A stretch of 64,000 nucleotides of DNA from Burkholderia sp. OK233 (GTDB lineage: Bacteria; Pseudomonadota; Gammaproteobacteria; Burkholderiales; Burkholderiaceae), in NCBI RefSeq assembly GCF_900230185.1, contig NZ_OCSR01000001.1:4030001-4094000 (forward strand), written 5' to 3'. Below the pieces are notes generated by a model. That model did no database searches, had not been told where the DNA came from, and saw only the letters and a program-made list of their open reading frames with translations. Position 1 is the first letter of the stretch, and each line of letters starts with the position of its first letter. Shown here piece by piece: positions 8,859-17,217 of this stretch. The position numbers and the translations under genes were made by a program.

Positions 8859-10589
8859 ATGAGCAAGCCTGCCAATCTCCCGCAACAGTTGGACCATATG
8901 CTTCGGCAAGCCGTCGCGCTTCAGCAGAACGGCGCATTCGCCGAGGCAGAAGAACTCTACCGTGAGATTCTCGAACTCAAGCCACGCCATTTCGAGGCGC
9001 TGCAATTGTTGGGCTCACTCGCGCTGCAGGCGGGTCGCGTACAGGAAGGCATCGAGTTCCTCAGAAAGGCGCTCGCCATCAATGCGAAACAGGCGCTGAT
9101 CCATTCGAATCTCGCCTATGCGCTCAATGCCTTGCAACGTTTCGACGACGCACTCCCAAGCGCCGATCGCGCACTCGCATTGCAGCCAAAATTCCCTGAC
9201 GCACTGAACAATCGCGGCAACGCGCAAGCCGGCCTGAACTTGCCGCACGAAGCGCTCGGCAGCTTTGATCGCGCGATCGCCTTGATGCCGGATTTCGCGC
9301 AAGCCTGGAACAATCGCGCCTGCGTGCTGCGTGATCTGGGCCGTCCCGCCGACGCCCTGGCAAGCTGCGATCACGCGCTCGCATTGCAGCCGAACTATCC
9401 CGACGCGTGGAGCAATCGCGGCAATGCGCTCAGCGATCTGAACCAGGCGGGCGAGGCGCGGCAAAGCTATCAGCGCGCGCTCGAACTCGCACCTGCATTT
9501 GCCGATGCCTGGAACAACCTCGGCCTGACTCAGGTCGATCTCGGTGAGCACGCGCAAGCGTTGCAGAGCTATGAACGCGCGCTGGCCGTCAATCCCACCG
9601 CTGCCGAGACGCATTGGAACCAGTCGTTGTGTCTGCTGCAACTGGGGCAACTGGAAACGGGATGGAAGGAATACGAATGGCGCTGGGAGCGTAGCCGGAT
9701 CAAAGCAGGCAGGCGCACCTTTGCGCAACCGCTTTGGTTGGGCGATTTTTCCATCGACGGCAAAACGATTCTGCTGCACGCCGAGCAGGGCCTGGGCGAC
9801 ACGCTGCAGTTTTGCCGCTATGCCACGATGGTGTCGAAGCTCGGCGCAAAAGTCGTGCTGGAAGTACCGGGTGAGTTGATGCGGCTCATGTCGACGCTTG
9901 ACGGTGTGGATCAGTTGATCGAAACGGGCCAGGCACTGCCGCCGTTCGATTGTCACTGCCCTTTGCTGAGTCTGCCGCTCGCGTTCAGGACCGATCTCAC
10001 GAGCATTCCCTCAAAGACGCCTTATCTGTTCGCCGACCCGCAAGCAACGCGTGAATGGCACGAGCGTATTACTGCACAAGCAGAAGGGCGCCTGAAGGTC
10101 GGACTCGTGTGGGCCGGCGGAAACCGGCCGCATGTTGCGGAGCTCCGCAAGAACGACGCGCGCCGTTCGATTACGTTCGAACGGCTCGCACCGATTCTCG
10201 ATGTGCCGAACGTGCAGTTCTTCAGTTTGCAAAAAGGACCGTCCGCGTTTCAGTTACCGCACGACGATTCGCACCCTAACGTCATTGACTACACCGAAGA
10301 ACTCGATGACTTCGCTGACACTACGGCGCTGGTGGCAAACCTCGACCTGGTGATATCGGTAGACACATCCACCGCGCACCTGGCTGGGGCGCTAGACAAG
10401 CCGGTATGGATTCTGAACCGCTTCGACACCTGCTGGCGCTGGATGCTGGAACGTACCGATACGCCCTGGTATGCGCAAGCGAAATTGTTCCGGCAGCCGG
10501 CATTGGGCGATTGGGACAGCGTGATTCGAAACGCGCGTGATGCACTGGTCACGCTCGCCGGCAGGTTTGCCGAGACGCGCGTAGACTGA
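8859..10589 (+). CDS. TPR repeat protein with glycosyltransferase-like C-terminus
   Basis: A 576-aa cytoplasmic protein. Residues about 1-270 are seven or eight tetratricopeptide repeats with the consensus YxxALxLxPxxxxAWxNxG. Residues about 300-570 form a Rossmann-type region: LLHAEQGLGDTLQFCRYA, GLVWAGGNRPH, then DLVISVDTSTAHLAGAL and WILNRFDTCWRWM. This is the pattern of TPR-linked GT9/GT41-like glycosyltransferases, which transfer sugars to proteins or glycans. The TTG at 8811 gives 16 extra residues but lacks a ribosome site, so the ATG at 8859 is preferred. Acceptor and sugar are unknown, and no flagellin or adhesin gene is adjacent. Confidence 0.85.
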   Translation: MSKPANLPQQLDHMLRQAVALQQNGAFAEAEELYREILELKPRHFEALQLLGSLALQAGRVQEGIEFLRKALAINAKQALIHSNLAYALNALQRFDDALPSADRALALQPKFPDALNNRGNAQAGLNLPHEALGSFDRAIALMPDFAQAWNNRACVLRDLGRPADALASCDHALALQPNYPDAWSNRGNALSDLNQAGEARQSYQRALELAPAFADAWNNLGLTQVDLGEHAQALQSYERALAVNPTAAETHWNQSLCLLQLGQLETGWKEYEWRWERSRIKAGRRTFAQPLWLGDFSIDGKTILLHAEQGLGDTLQFCRYATMVSKLGAKVVLEVPGELMRLMSTLDGVDQLIETGQALPPFDCHCPLLSLPLAFRTDLTSIPSKTPYLFADPQATREWHERITAQAEGRLKVGLVWAGGNRPHVAELRKNDARRSITFERLAPILDVPNVQFFSLQKGPSAFQLPHDDSHPNVIDYTEELDDFADTTALVANLDLVISVDTSTAHLAGALDKPVWILNRFDTCWRWMLERTDTPWYAQAKLFRQPALGDWDSVIRNARDALVTLAGRFAETRVD

Positions 10590-10628
10590 ACGTCCGTTTA
10601 TCGACGGCTAGGACACGGAGAATCATCA

Positions 10629-11654
10629 ATGGAATACAGACATCTGGGTGCATCTGGTCTCAAGGTGCCGGTACTGAGTTTCGGCACGGGCACATTCGGC
10701 GGCAAGGGCGAATTTTTCCAGGCGTGGGGCGCCACCGACGTCGCTGAAGCGCGACGCTTGCTCGACATCTGTTTCGATGCGGGCGTCACGATGTTCGACA
10801 GTGCAGACATCTATTCGAGCGGCGCTTCCGAGTCGGTGCTCGGCGAAGCGCTCAAGGGCAAGCGCGACAAAGCGATCATTTCAACCAAAGCGACTTTCCG
10901 TTTCGACGACGGTCCGAACAATGTCGGCTCGTCGCGCTTTCATCTGATTCAGGCGGTGGACGCCGCGCTCAAACGTCTGCAAACCGATTACATCGATCTA
11001 TTCCAGTTGCACGGTTTCGACGCAAAGACGCCTATCGCCGAAGTCATGTCAACGCTCGACGATCTCGTGCGCGCCGGCAAGATCCGCTACACCGGCGTGT
11101 CGAATTTCTCCGGCTGGCATCTGATGAAATCGCAGGACACCGCGGATCGTTACGGCTATCCGCGCTATGTCGCGAATCAGACTTATTACTCGCTGATCGG
11201 CCGCGATTACGAGTGGGAGTTGATGCCGCTCGGCATCGATCAAGGCGTGGGTGCGGTGGTGTGGAGTCCGCTCGGCTGGGGGCGTCTCACCGGCAAAATC
11301 AAGCGCGGTCAGCCGTTGCCGGAAACGAGCCGTCTGCACAAAACCTCTGACATGGGGCCGCCGGTGCCGGACGAGTATCTGTTCCGCGTGCTCGATGCAA
11401 TCGACGAGGTCGCGGCCGAAACCGGCAAGACCGTGCCGCAAATCGCACTGAACTGGCTGTTGCAGCGGCCTACCGTATCGACGGTGCTGATCGGTGCGCG
11501 CAACGAAGAGCAGTTGCGGCAGAACCTCGGCGCGGTGGGCTGGAATCTGACGCCCGAACAGGTGGCGAAACTCGACGCTGCCAGCGCTGTACGTCCCGCG
11601 TATCCGTACTGGCATCAGGAAGGTTTTGCGGAGCGCAATCCGACGGCGGTTTAA
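10629..11654 (+). CDS. Aldo/keto reductase
   Basis: A 341-aa NADPH-dependent TIM-barrel oxidoreductase. The catalytic tetrad is recognisable: Asp and Tyr in DSADIYSSG, Lys in ISTKATF and His in FQLHGFD. The C-terminal cofactor loop is VLIGARNEEQLRQNL. The enzyme reduces aldehydes or ketones; it resembles the YajO/AKR11-12-like bacterial group. The ATG at 10629 follows CGGAGA. It lies 39 bp after the TPR protein and converges on the lipoprotein at 11706. Confidence 0.92.
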   Translation: MEYRHLGASGLKVPVLSFGTGTFGGKGEFFQAWGATDVAEARRLLDICFDAGVTMFDSADIYSSGASESVLGEALKGKRDKAIISTKATFRFDDGPNNVGSSRFHLIQAVDAALKRLQTDYIDLFQLHGFDAKTPIAEVMSTLDDLVRAGKIRYTGVSNFSGWHLMKSQDTADRYGYPRYVANQTYYSLIGRDYEWELMPLGIDQGVGAVVWSPLGWGRLTGKIKRGQPLPETSRLHKTSDMGPPVPDEYLFRVLDAIDEVAAETGKTVPQIALNWLLQRPTVSTVLIGARNEEQLRQNLGAVGWNLTPEQVAKLDAASAVRPAYPYWHQEGFAERNPTAV

Positions 11655-11705
11655 GCGCGCTTCTTTGGTGTTTGCATAGCGTAATGACCCGCTCCGGCTC
11701 GACTG

Positions 11706-12269
11706 CTATCTGACGAGTTCGGCCGGAGCAGCGAACAGTTCGCTGTAATAGCGGCGACCGGCATTGAGATGTTGATCGAATGCGAAACATTGTTCGAGCA
11801 TCGCGTCAAAGTCGGCGCGTTCGATTTTCATCACATAGCTGTGTTCGGTCGTGACGAGGCTGCACGGGCGATCGGTCACAACCGCGCTAAACCATTTCCC
11901 CGCACTCGCATGGCCCGCCGGATACGACTGCTGGCCGTATTCGACTTGCCAGCCGCCGTCTAAAAGAATCCACATGCCTTGATCGTTCGCAGCGCCGCCG
12001 TGCACGCTGCCGTCGCATTGCGCGACCACGGTACCGGGCTGCGCTTCCCATTCATGCGAATGGCCGATCACCCAACGCAATTGTTCGGTTGTCAGGCTCG
12101 TGAAGAAGGGCGTGTGCTTCAACAGATGAAGGTAAGTGACTGAGGGTTTCATGTCTGTACTCCGCGTGGTGACGGACGCGTCCGGCGACTGAGATTGTTG
12201 TCGCGCATCGCAAGCGGCGATCAGAAACGGCAGCAGCACGGCGCAGGCGACCAGGATTGAGGGTTTCAT
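11706..12269 (-). CDS. Putative lipoprotein with cyclic-nucleotide-binding-like domain
   Basis: 187 aa as annotated. Residues 1-20 look like a lipoprotein signal (MKPSILVACAVLLPFLIAAC, Cys at position 20), then a Ser/Thr/Gln-rich linker. From about residue 45, LLKHTPFFTSLTTEQLRWVIG, GTVVAQCDG and FSAVVTDRPCSLVTTEHS resemble a Crp-like cNMP-binding beta-roll, without a DNA-binding domain. A second start, the ATG at 12152, has a good GGAG site and would give a 148-aa cytoplasmic protein with the same domain; both begin MKPS after a duplicated short motif. Which start is used decides whether the domain is periplasmic or cytoplasmic. Confidence 0.7.
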   Translation of the reverse strand: MKPSILVACAVLLPFLIAACDARQQSQSPDASVTTRSTDMKPSVTYLHLLKHTPFFTSLTTEQLRWVIGHSHEWEAQPGTVVAQCDGSVHGGAANDQGMWILLDGGWQVEYGQQSYPAGHASAGKWFSAVVTDRPCSLVTTEHSYVMKIERADFDAMLEQCFAFDQHLNAGRRYYSELFAAPAELVR

Positions 12270-12355
12270 GAGCGTGTGGGTTCAAAGCGGGAAAGGAACC
12301 GCGGGACGCAAAGGTCTATCAGTCACCCTCGGCGTCCCTCACGGTCATGCGTTAA

Positions 12356-13252
12356 TTACCGCTTGATCTTCGCTTCGAGCAGATCGCCCATACCGATCCG
12401 TTTGGCGAACTCGATGCGCACGCGTTCCGAGACCTCGAGCACTTCACGCGCGCCGTCACCGACGAAGTCGATCACCGAGCGCATCGGCCGCTCGCCCGAA
12501 GGCAACGCGACGATCCGGACGATTTCATCGGCCACGGCTTGCGGATCGGCGTCGTCCGGTGTGAGTTCGGACAGGCGCTCGCCGATCTGATCCATCACGC
12601 CGTCATAGCGTGCATATGCAGCGGCGCGTTCGGCATCGGCGGGTTTTCCGGCGCTCGGAAAGTGTGCGGTGCCCCGAGTGAACGCGCCCGGCACCACGAT
12701 CGAGGTTTCGATCCCGAAGCGCACGATTTCGTAGGCGAGGGTGACGGCCAGGGAATCCATCGCGGCCTTTGCAGCACCGTACGGACCGAGGAAGGGAGGA
12801 AAACCGCCCTTGGTCGTCGTGCTGCTGATCCACAACATCAAGCCCGCTTCCTGCTGGCGCAGATACGGCAGCACCGCACGGTTCACACGCTGCGCGCCGA
12901 ACAGGTTGGTGTCGAACACCTTCACCATTTCTTCGGGCGTAAACGCTTCGCTCGGACCGACCACCAGATGGCCCGCGTTCTGCATCACCACGTCGAGCCG
13001 TCCTTGCTCGCGGATGATCGTCGCGGCGGCGGCATCGGCGGATTCTTGCGACAACACATCGAGTTCAAGCGGATGCAACTGGATGTCCTTCGCTTGGGCG
13101 AGCGCCCGCATTTCGTCGGCACGCGGCTTGTTGCGTCCTTCGACATCGCGCATCGTTGCGTAGACGATATGGCCGGCTTCGGCCAAGGATTGCGCGGCGA
13201 GCTTGCCGATGCCCGTACCCGCGCCCGTAACCAGGATGATGTTCTTCTGCAT
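12356..13252 (-). CDS. SDR family oxidoreductase
   Basis: A 298-aa classical short-chain dehydrogenase. The Rossmann NAD(P) motif TGAGTGIG lies at residues 9-16, NAG in VMQNAGHL, the catalytic Ser in ISSTTTKGG, and the YxxxK pair in GPYGAAKAAMD. The substrate is unknown. The ATG at 13252 follows GGAGAAG. It lies about 90 bp downstream of a second SDR on the same strand, so the two probably share a transcript started at the LysR-divergent promoter near 14100. Confidence 0.9.
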   Translation of the reverse strand: MQKNIILVTGAGTGIGKLAAQSLAEAGHIVYATMRDVEGRNKPRADEMRALAQAKDIQLHPLELDVLSQESADAAAATIIREQGRLDVVMQNAGHLVVGPSEAFTPEEMVKVFDTNLFGAQRVNRAVLPYLRQQEAGLMLWISSTTTKGGFPPFLGPYGAAKAAMDSLAVTLAYEIVRFGIETSIVVPGAFTRGTAHFPSAGKPADAERAAAYARYDGVMDQIGERLSELTPDDADPQAVADEIVRIVALPSGERPMRSVIDFVGDGAREVLEVSERVRIEFAKRIGMGDLLEAKIKR

Positions 13253-13339
13253 TTTCTTCTCCGATTCGTGAAAGTGATACGACGTTTAAGGGTGCCGTGA
13301 GAGAGGCTCTTTACGTGTTTTCAAGCTGGATCAAGTGGG

Positions 13340-14083
13340 TTAAGCCACGCCGCCGTTGGCACGCAGGATCTGGCCATTGACCCAGCCTGCATCCGGGCCG
13401 ACGAGGAAGGACACGACCGAGGCGATATCGTCCGGCTGGCCGAGGCGTTGCAGCGGCGGCATTTTGGCGAAGGTCTGGATCTGCTCTTCGGTCTTGCCGT
13501 CGAGGAACAGCGAGGTCGCGATTGGGCCCGGCGCCACCGCGTTGACGGTGATGTTGCGGCCGCGCAGTTCCTTGGCGAACACGTGCGTGAAGGCTTCAAC
13601 GGCGGCCTTGGTGCCGTTGTAGATCGCGTAGCCCGGCATGTTCAGCGCGAGCGTGGTGCTCGAGAAGTTGACGATGCGTCCGCCGTTGTTCATCCGTGCG
13701 GCCGCTTCGCGCAGGGTGTTGAAGGTGCCGCGCACGTTGATGTCGAAAGTCTGGTCGTACAGCGCGTCGCTGGTGTCGGCGAGCGGCACCGTCTTGAGCA
13801 CGCCGGCGTTGTTGATCAGCACGTCCACTTTGCCGAGCTGCTGTTCGGTGGTTTCGAACATGCGACGCACGTCGTCGGCCTTCGAAACGTCGGCTTTCAC
13901 GGCAATGGCCTTGGTGCCTGCCGCCGTGAGTTCCGCGACCAACGCATCGGCCTCCGTCGAGCTCGACGCGTAGTTGACGGCAACCGCAAAGCCGTCTTTG
14001 GCGAGGCGTTGCGCAACTGCTGCGCCGATGCCGCGAGATGCGCCGGTAACGATGGCGACTTGAGCGTTTTTGATCGTGTTCAT
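13340..14083 (-). CDS. SDR family oxidoreductase
   Basis: A 247-aa SDR with TGASRGIG (cofactor), NNAG, the catalytic serine in VNFSSTTLAL and YxxxK in YAIYNGTKAA. The sequence is close to the 3-oxoacyl-ACP reductase/glucose dehydrogenase-like SDR set. The ATG at 14083 follows AAGGAA; the longer frame to 14125 adds 14 basic residues. It is divergent from the LysR gene at 14238, which is the likely regulator. Confidence 0.9.
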   Translation of the reverse strand: MNTIKNAQVAIVTGASRGIGAAVAQRLAKDGFAVAVNYASSSTEADALVAELTAAGTKAIAVKADVSKADDVRRMFETTEQQLGKVDVLINNAGVLKTVPLADTSDALYDQTFDINVRGTFNTLREAAARMNNGGRIVNFSSTTLALNMPGYAIYNGTKAAVEAFTHVFAKELRGRNITVNAVAPGPIATSLFLDGKTEEQIQTFAKMPPLQRLGQPDDIASVVSFLVGPDAGWVNGQILRANGGVA

Positions 14084-14237
14084 GATTCGTTTCCTTCTGT
14101 GTGGTGGGTTGGTGAGATGAATCATGGTCGCTTTCTTCGCTGAGATAATCGGGTTAGACTTGCCATCATCATTCCATTTACGTTAACAATTGGGCGGCGG
14201 CCGGCCGGATCGCTGGCCCGGCACAAAGGCATCAACC

Positions 14238-15146
14238 ATGGATCGTTTCGAGGAAATGCGGGTGTTCATCCGGATCGCCGAGCGGCAAAGCTTTACGCGC
14301 GCTTCGGACGACCTGCAGATTCCGCGCGCCACCGTCACCAACCTGATGAAGCGCATGGAGCAGCGGCTCGGCGCGCGGCTTCTCGAGCGCACCACGCGCT
14401 CGGTACGCCTCACGCACGACGGCGAGGCGTATTACCGCCGCTGCGTGCGGCTGATTGCCGATATGGAGGAGGCGGAGGGCTCGTTTTCCAACATCGCGCC
14501 GAAGGGCCTATTGCGCGTGAATCTGCAGGGCACCTTGGCCCGGCATTTCGTCGTGCCTGCGCTGCCTGCGTTTCTCGCGCGTTTTCCTGACATCGAGCTG
14601 ACGATCGGTGAGGATGACCGGCTGGTCGATCTGGTGCGGGAGGGGATCGATTGCGTGTTGCGGGCGGGCAATCTGCAGGATTCGTCGATGGTGGGGCGGC
14701 GCGTGGCGCAGCTGCCGCAAGTGACAGTGGCGAGTCCGGCTTATCTGGAGGCGTACGGCGAGCCGGCCGATCCGTCGGCTTTGTCCACGCATCGGGCGGT
14801 CAATTATCTTTCCAGCGCGACTGGCAAGCCGGTGCCGCTTGAATTCAGGATCGATGGTCGCGATACGGCCACCTACCTGCCGTCGACGGTATCGGTGACC
14901 GGCGCCGATCTCTACACAGGCTCTGCGGTGGCGGGGCTCGGCATCGTGCAAGTGCCGCAATACCGTGTGGCGAGTGAACTGGCGTCGGGGCGGCTGAAGA
15001 TCATTCTCGCGGATTTTCCGCCGCCACCGATGCCGGTTTCGGTGCTGTATCCGCAGAATCGCCAGTTGTCGTCGCGGGTGCGGGTGTTTGCGCAATGGTT
15101 GCGCGATATTTTCGAGGCTGCCGGCGCGCAGACGGGTTCTCGGTAA
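14238..15146 (+). CDS. LysR family transcriptional regulator
   Basis: A 302-aa regulator. Its winged HTH spans residues 1-62 (MDRFEEMRVFIRIAERQSFTRA, RATVTNLMKRME, RLLERTTRSVRLTHDG) and is followed by an effector-binding domain. The ATG at 14238 is preferred over the GTG/ATG region at 14190 because MDRFEEM is the usual start of this group. It is divergent from the SDR at 14083 and probably controls the SDR pair. Confidence 0.9.
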   Translation: MDRFEEMRVFIRIAERQSFTRASDDLQIPRATVTNLMKRMEQRLGARLLERTTRSVRLTHDGEAYYRRCVRLIADMEEAEGSFSNIAPKGLLRVNLQGTLARHFVVPALPAFLARFPDIELTIGEDDRLVDLVREGIDCVLRAGNLQDSSMVGRRVAQLPQVTVASPAYLEAYGEPADPSALSTHRAVNYLSSATGKPVPLEFRIDGRDTATYLPSTVSVTGADLYTGSAVAGLGIVQVPQYRVASELASGRLKIILADFPPPPMPVSVLYPQNRQLSSRVRVFAQWLRDIFEAAGAQTGSR

Positions 15147-15296
15147 ACGTGTGAGTTCAGCGCAGGCGCGCGGCGATTGGCATATGGCGCGAGCAGTCCG
15201 TGCTTTTGCGTAAGCCGCGCTGCGTATCGTGGGATCATACGGGTCGTGCTGAGCGATATTGCCTTTTGCACGGGATGGAATAACAGGAGTAGGGCG

Positions 15297-15602
15297 ATGA
15301 TCGATGGACTGGTGGGCGGGCGCTTATACGGCGAGGCGCAGATCCGCACGGGGCAGAATGGTAAGCGCTTTGTGACTTGCAAGGTCCGGGCGACCACCAA
15401 TGACGGCGATACGATTTTCGTCAACGTGATTGCGTTTGATGATGATGTGCAGACTGCGTTGCTCGCGCTGGATGATGCGGATAGTGTTGCCCTGAGCGGG
15501 GCATTGACGCCTAAGGTTTGGACTGACAAGAATGGGTTGATCAAGCCTGCTGTGGATATGGTTGCTCATAAAGTGCTTGTGGGGTATCGGGGGGAAGGGT
15601 AA
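15297..15602 (+). CDS. Small single-stranded DNA-binding (SSB-like) protein
   Basis: A 101-aa single-domain protein with an OB-fold pattern. It has IDGLVGGRLYGEAQIRTGQNGKRFVTCKVRA, then FVNVIAFDDDVQTALLALDDADSVALSG and a final beta strand. It lacks the acidic C-terminal tail that housekeeping SSB uses to recruit partners, so it is probably an accessory ssDNA-binding protein rather than the replication SSB. The start is set by GGAGTAGGGCG before the ATG at 15297; the extra 40 codons upstream are not SSB-like. The interspersed repeat and an IS4 element begin about 34 bp after its stop. Confidence 0.75.
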   Translation: MIDGLVGGRLYGEAQIRTGQNGKRFVTCKVRATTNDGDTIFVNVIAFDDDVQTALLALDDADSVALSGALTPKVWTDKNGLIKPAVDMVAHKVLVGYRGEG

Positions 15603-15635
15603 AGGTTTTTTGCCTTTTGCGGCGGCATTGGCAGT

Positions 15636-15722
15636 GTTCTTATGGCGTTGGGCTTTCCTTGAATTGTTAGTGGTCTATTAGCGTTGCCCCTGTGCGGGGC
15701 AATGCTCTCAACTTAAGCCCCA
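15636..15722 (+). repeat. Interspersed 65-bp repeat plus IS end, left copy
   Basis: 15636-15700 is identical to 5782-5846. The segment 15653-15722 is repeated as a perfect 70-bp reverse complement at 17043-17112. It comprises the outer interspersed arm (15653-15700) and the inner 24-bp sequence starting GCAATGCTCTCAACTTAAGC. Confidence 0.95.
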
Positions 15723-17066
15723 AAGAGCTTGTAAACGAGGCATTGCCCCTGTAAACTTCATCGCATAGCTCACTGATAAGTCAACGATATGAACTCAAAT
15801 ACCAGCGTCCTCGCGGCTTCTGGCTGAGTTCTCCGATTTCCTGCTCGATCCGGCGCTCGCCGATCGCGTGCGTCGTTCTCCCACCGCCTTTACCCGCAAT
15901 CGCACACTGACCTTGCCGCGCATGGCCGCGCTGATGATGTCTGGCATGTGCGCCAGCGTGCAGACCGAACTTGACGCGCTATTCGGCGCACTGGGAAGCC
16001 GCGGCGGGCGCACCCGCGCTGTCAGCGCACAGGCCTTCAGCAAGGCGCGACGGGGGCTGTCTGCCGAACTGTTCGAGCTGGCCCGCGCCCGCCTGATTTC
16101 GCTGGCCCAACCCCATATCGATTCGATGCGTTGGCACGGCCTGAGGCTGGTCGCCGCTGACGGCAGCCGCCTGCGCGTGGGCACGCGTCGCGGCCATGAA
16201 CTGCGCGCTGATCACTACGCGTTTGCGCTGTTCCTGCCGGGCTCCGAACTGACCCTGCACGCCGCACTTCATCCCGCCGACGGCGGCGAGCGGCAGATGC
16301 TGTTCGAAGCCCTCGATGTACTGCAGCCGCATACCGACCTGCTGCTGCTCGATCGCGGCTATATCGGCAACGCGATGGTGGCGGCGCTCGCACAGCGCGA
16401 GATCCCGTTCTGCATGCGCGTCGATGCGCGTAACTGGAAGTGCGTCCGCGCCTTTGCCCGCAGCGGTAAAGCCGAGCGTGTGGTGACACTGGAGGCGCCC
16501 AGCGAGCTGGATGCCCGCGACTATGAACTGGCGCGTACACCGACGACCGTGCGCCTGATCCGCGACGTCACGCCGAGCGGTCGCGTGCGTGTGCTGATGA
16601 CCTCGCTGCTCGATGGCGAGCGTTATCCGGCTGCATCGTTCGGCGCGCTCTATCACCAGCGCTGGCGGGTCGAAGAAGCGTTCAAACGACTCAAGCACCG
16701 ACTGCGGCTGGAAGCCGTCACAGGCCTCGATTACCTGGCATTGCAGCAGGACTTCGGCGCAAAAATCCTTGCCGACAACCTGTGCACATTGCTCAGCGAT
16801 CTCGATGCGCCGCACGACGACAGACATGCCAGCCGTCCTAACCGGGTGTACGCACTGGGCGCACTCAAGCCCATCCTCGGCGCGTGCCTTCTGCGCATCC
16901 GGCTCTGTCTGGACGGCCTCGCCGGCGTGCTGGAAATGATTCACCAGACCCGATGCCGGATACAGCCCTCACGCTCCTATCCAAGGCCACCCAGAAAAGC
17001 CAAGCCCCACTTCCATCTCGCGTACAAACTCGCTTGATGCAGTGGGGCTTAAGTTGAGAGCATTGC
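15699..17066 (+). mobile_element. IS4-family insertion sequence
   Basis: A transposase gene is bounded by 24-bp perfect inverted repeats (15699-15722 and 17043-17066; outer end GCAATGCTCTCAACTTAAGC). The exact tips are uncertain because the flanks on both sides are inverted copies of the same host repeat, extending the perfect inverted repeat to 70 bp. No direct target duplication is visible: the 15-bp GCCCC...GGGGC flanks are inverted in their central 5 bases. Confidence 0.85.
15868..17037 (+). CDS. IS4 family DDE transposase
   Basis: 389 aa from the GTG at 15868. DDE catalytic positions: Asp in VAADGSRLRV, Asp in LLLLDRGYIGN, and Glu in HQRWRVEEAFKRLKHRLRLE, the YREK-like IS4 signature. 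The native N-terminus appears longer: frame 1 is open back to 15793 and encodes AEFSDFLLDPALADR, but no ATG lies in that frame. The ATG at 15789 is in another frame and stops at a TGA at 15825-15827. A +1 shift there would join it to the transposase. This may be a disabling indel, a sequencing error or translational frameshifting. Confidence 0.88.
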   Translation: MRRSPTAFTRNRTLTLPRMAALMMSGMCASVQTELDALFGALGSRGGRTRAVSAQAFSKARRGLSAELFELARARLISLAQPHIDSMRWHGLRLVAADGSRLRVGTRRGHELRADHYAFALFLPGSELTLHAALHPADGGERQMLFEALDVLQPHTDLLLLDRGYIGNAMVAALAQREIPFCMRVDARNWKCVRAFARSGKAERVVTLEAPSELDARDYELARTPTTVRLIRDVTPSGRVRVLMTSLLDGERYPAASFGALYHQRWRVEEAFKRLKHRLRLEAVTGLDYLALQQDFGAKILADNLCTLLSDLDAPHDDRHASRPNRVYALGALKPILGACLLRIRLCLDGLAGVLEMIHQTRCRIQPSRSYPRPPRKAKPHFHLAYKLA

Positions 17067-17112
17067 CCCGCACAGGGGCAACGCTAATAGACCACTAACA
17101 ATTCAAGGAAAG
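17043..17112 (-). repeat. Interspersed repeat plus IS end, right (inverted) copy
   Basis: Exact 70-bp reverse complement of 15653-15722. The outer part is the same arm that ends the cassette at 5.8-6.6 kb. It sits just before the 3' end of the minus-strand LysR gene. Confidence 0.95.
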
Positions 17113-17217
17113 GCACCAAAGCCAGAAGCACAGACAAAAAGCGCCGCGCAGGCAAACAGCTCAAAAAAAACCACTACCGCAGGCATACAGAAAGAAGCGC
17201 CGCACAGAAAAAAACCC

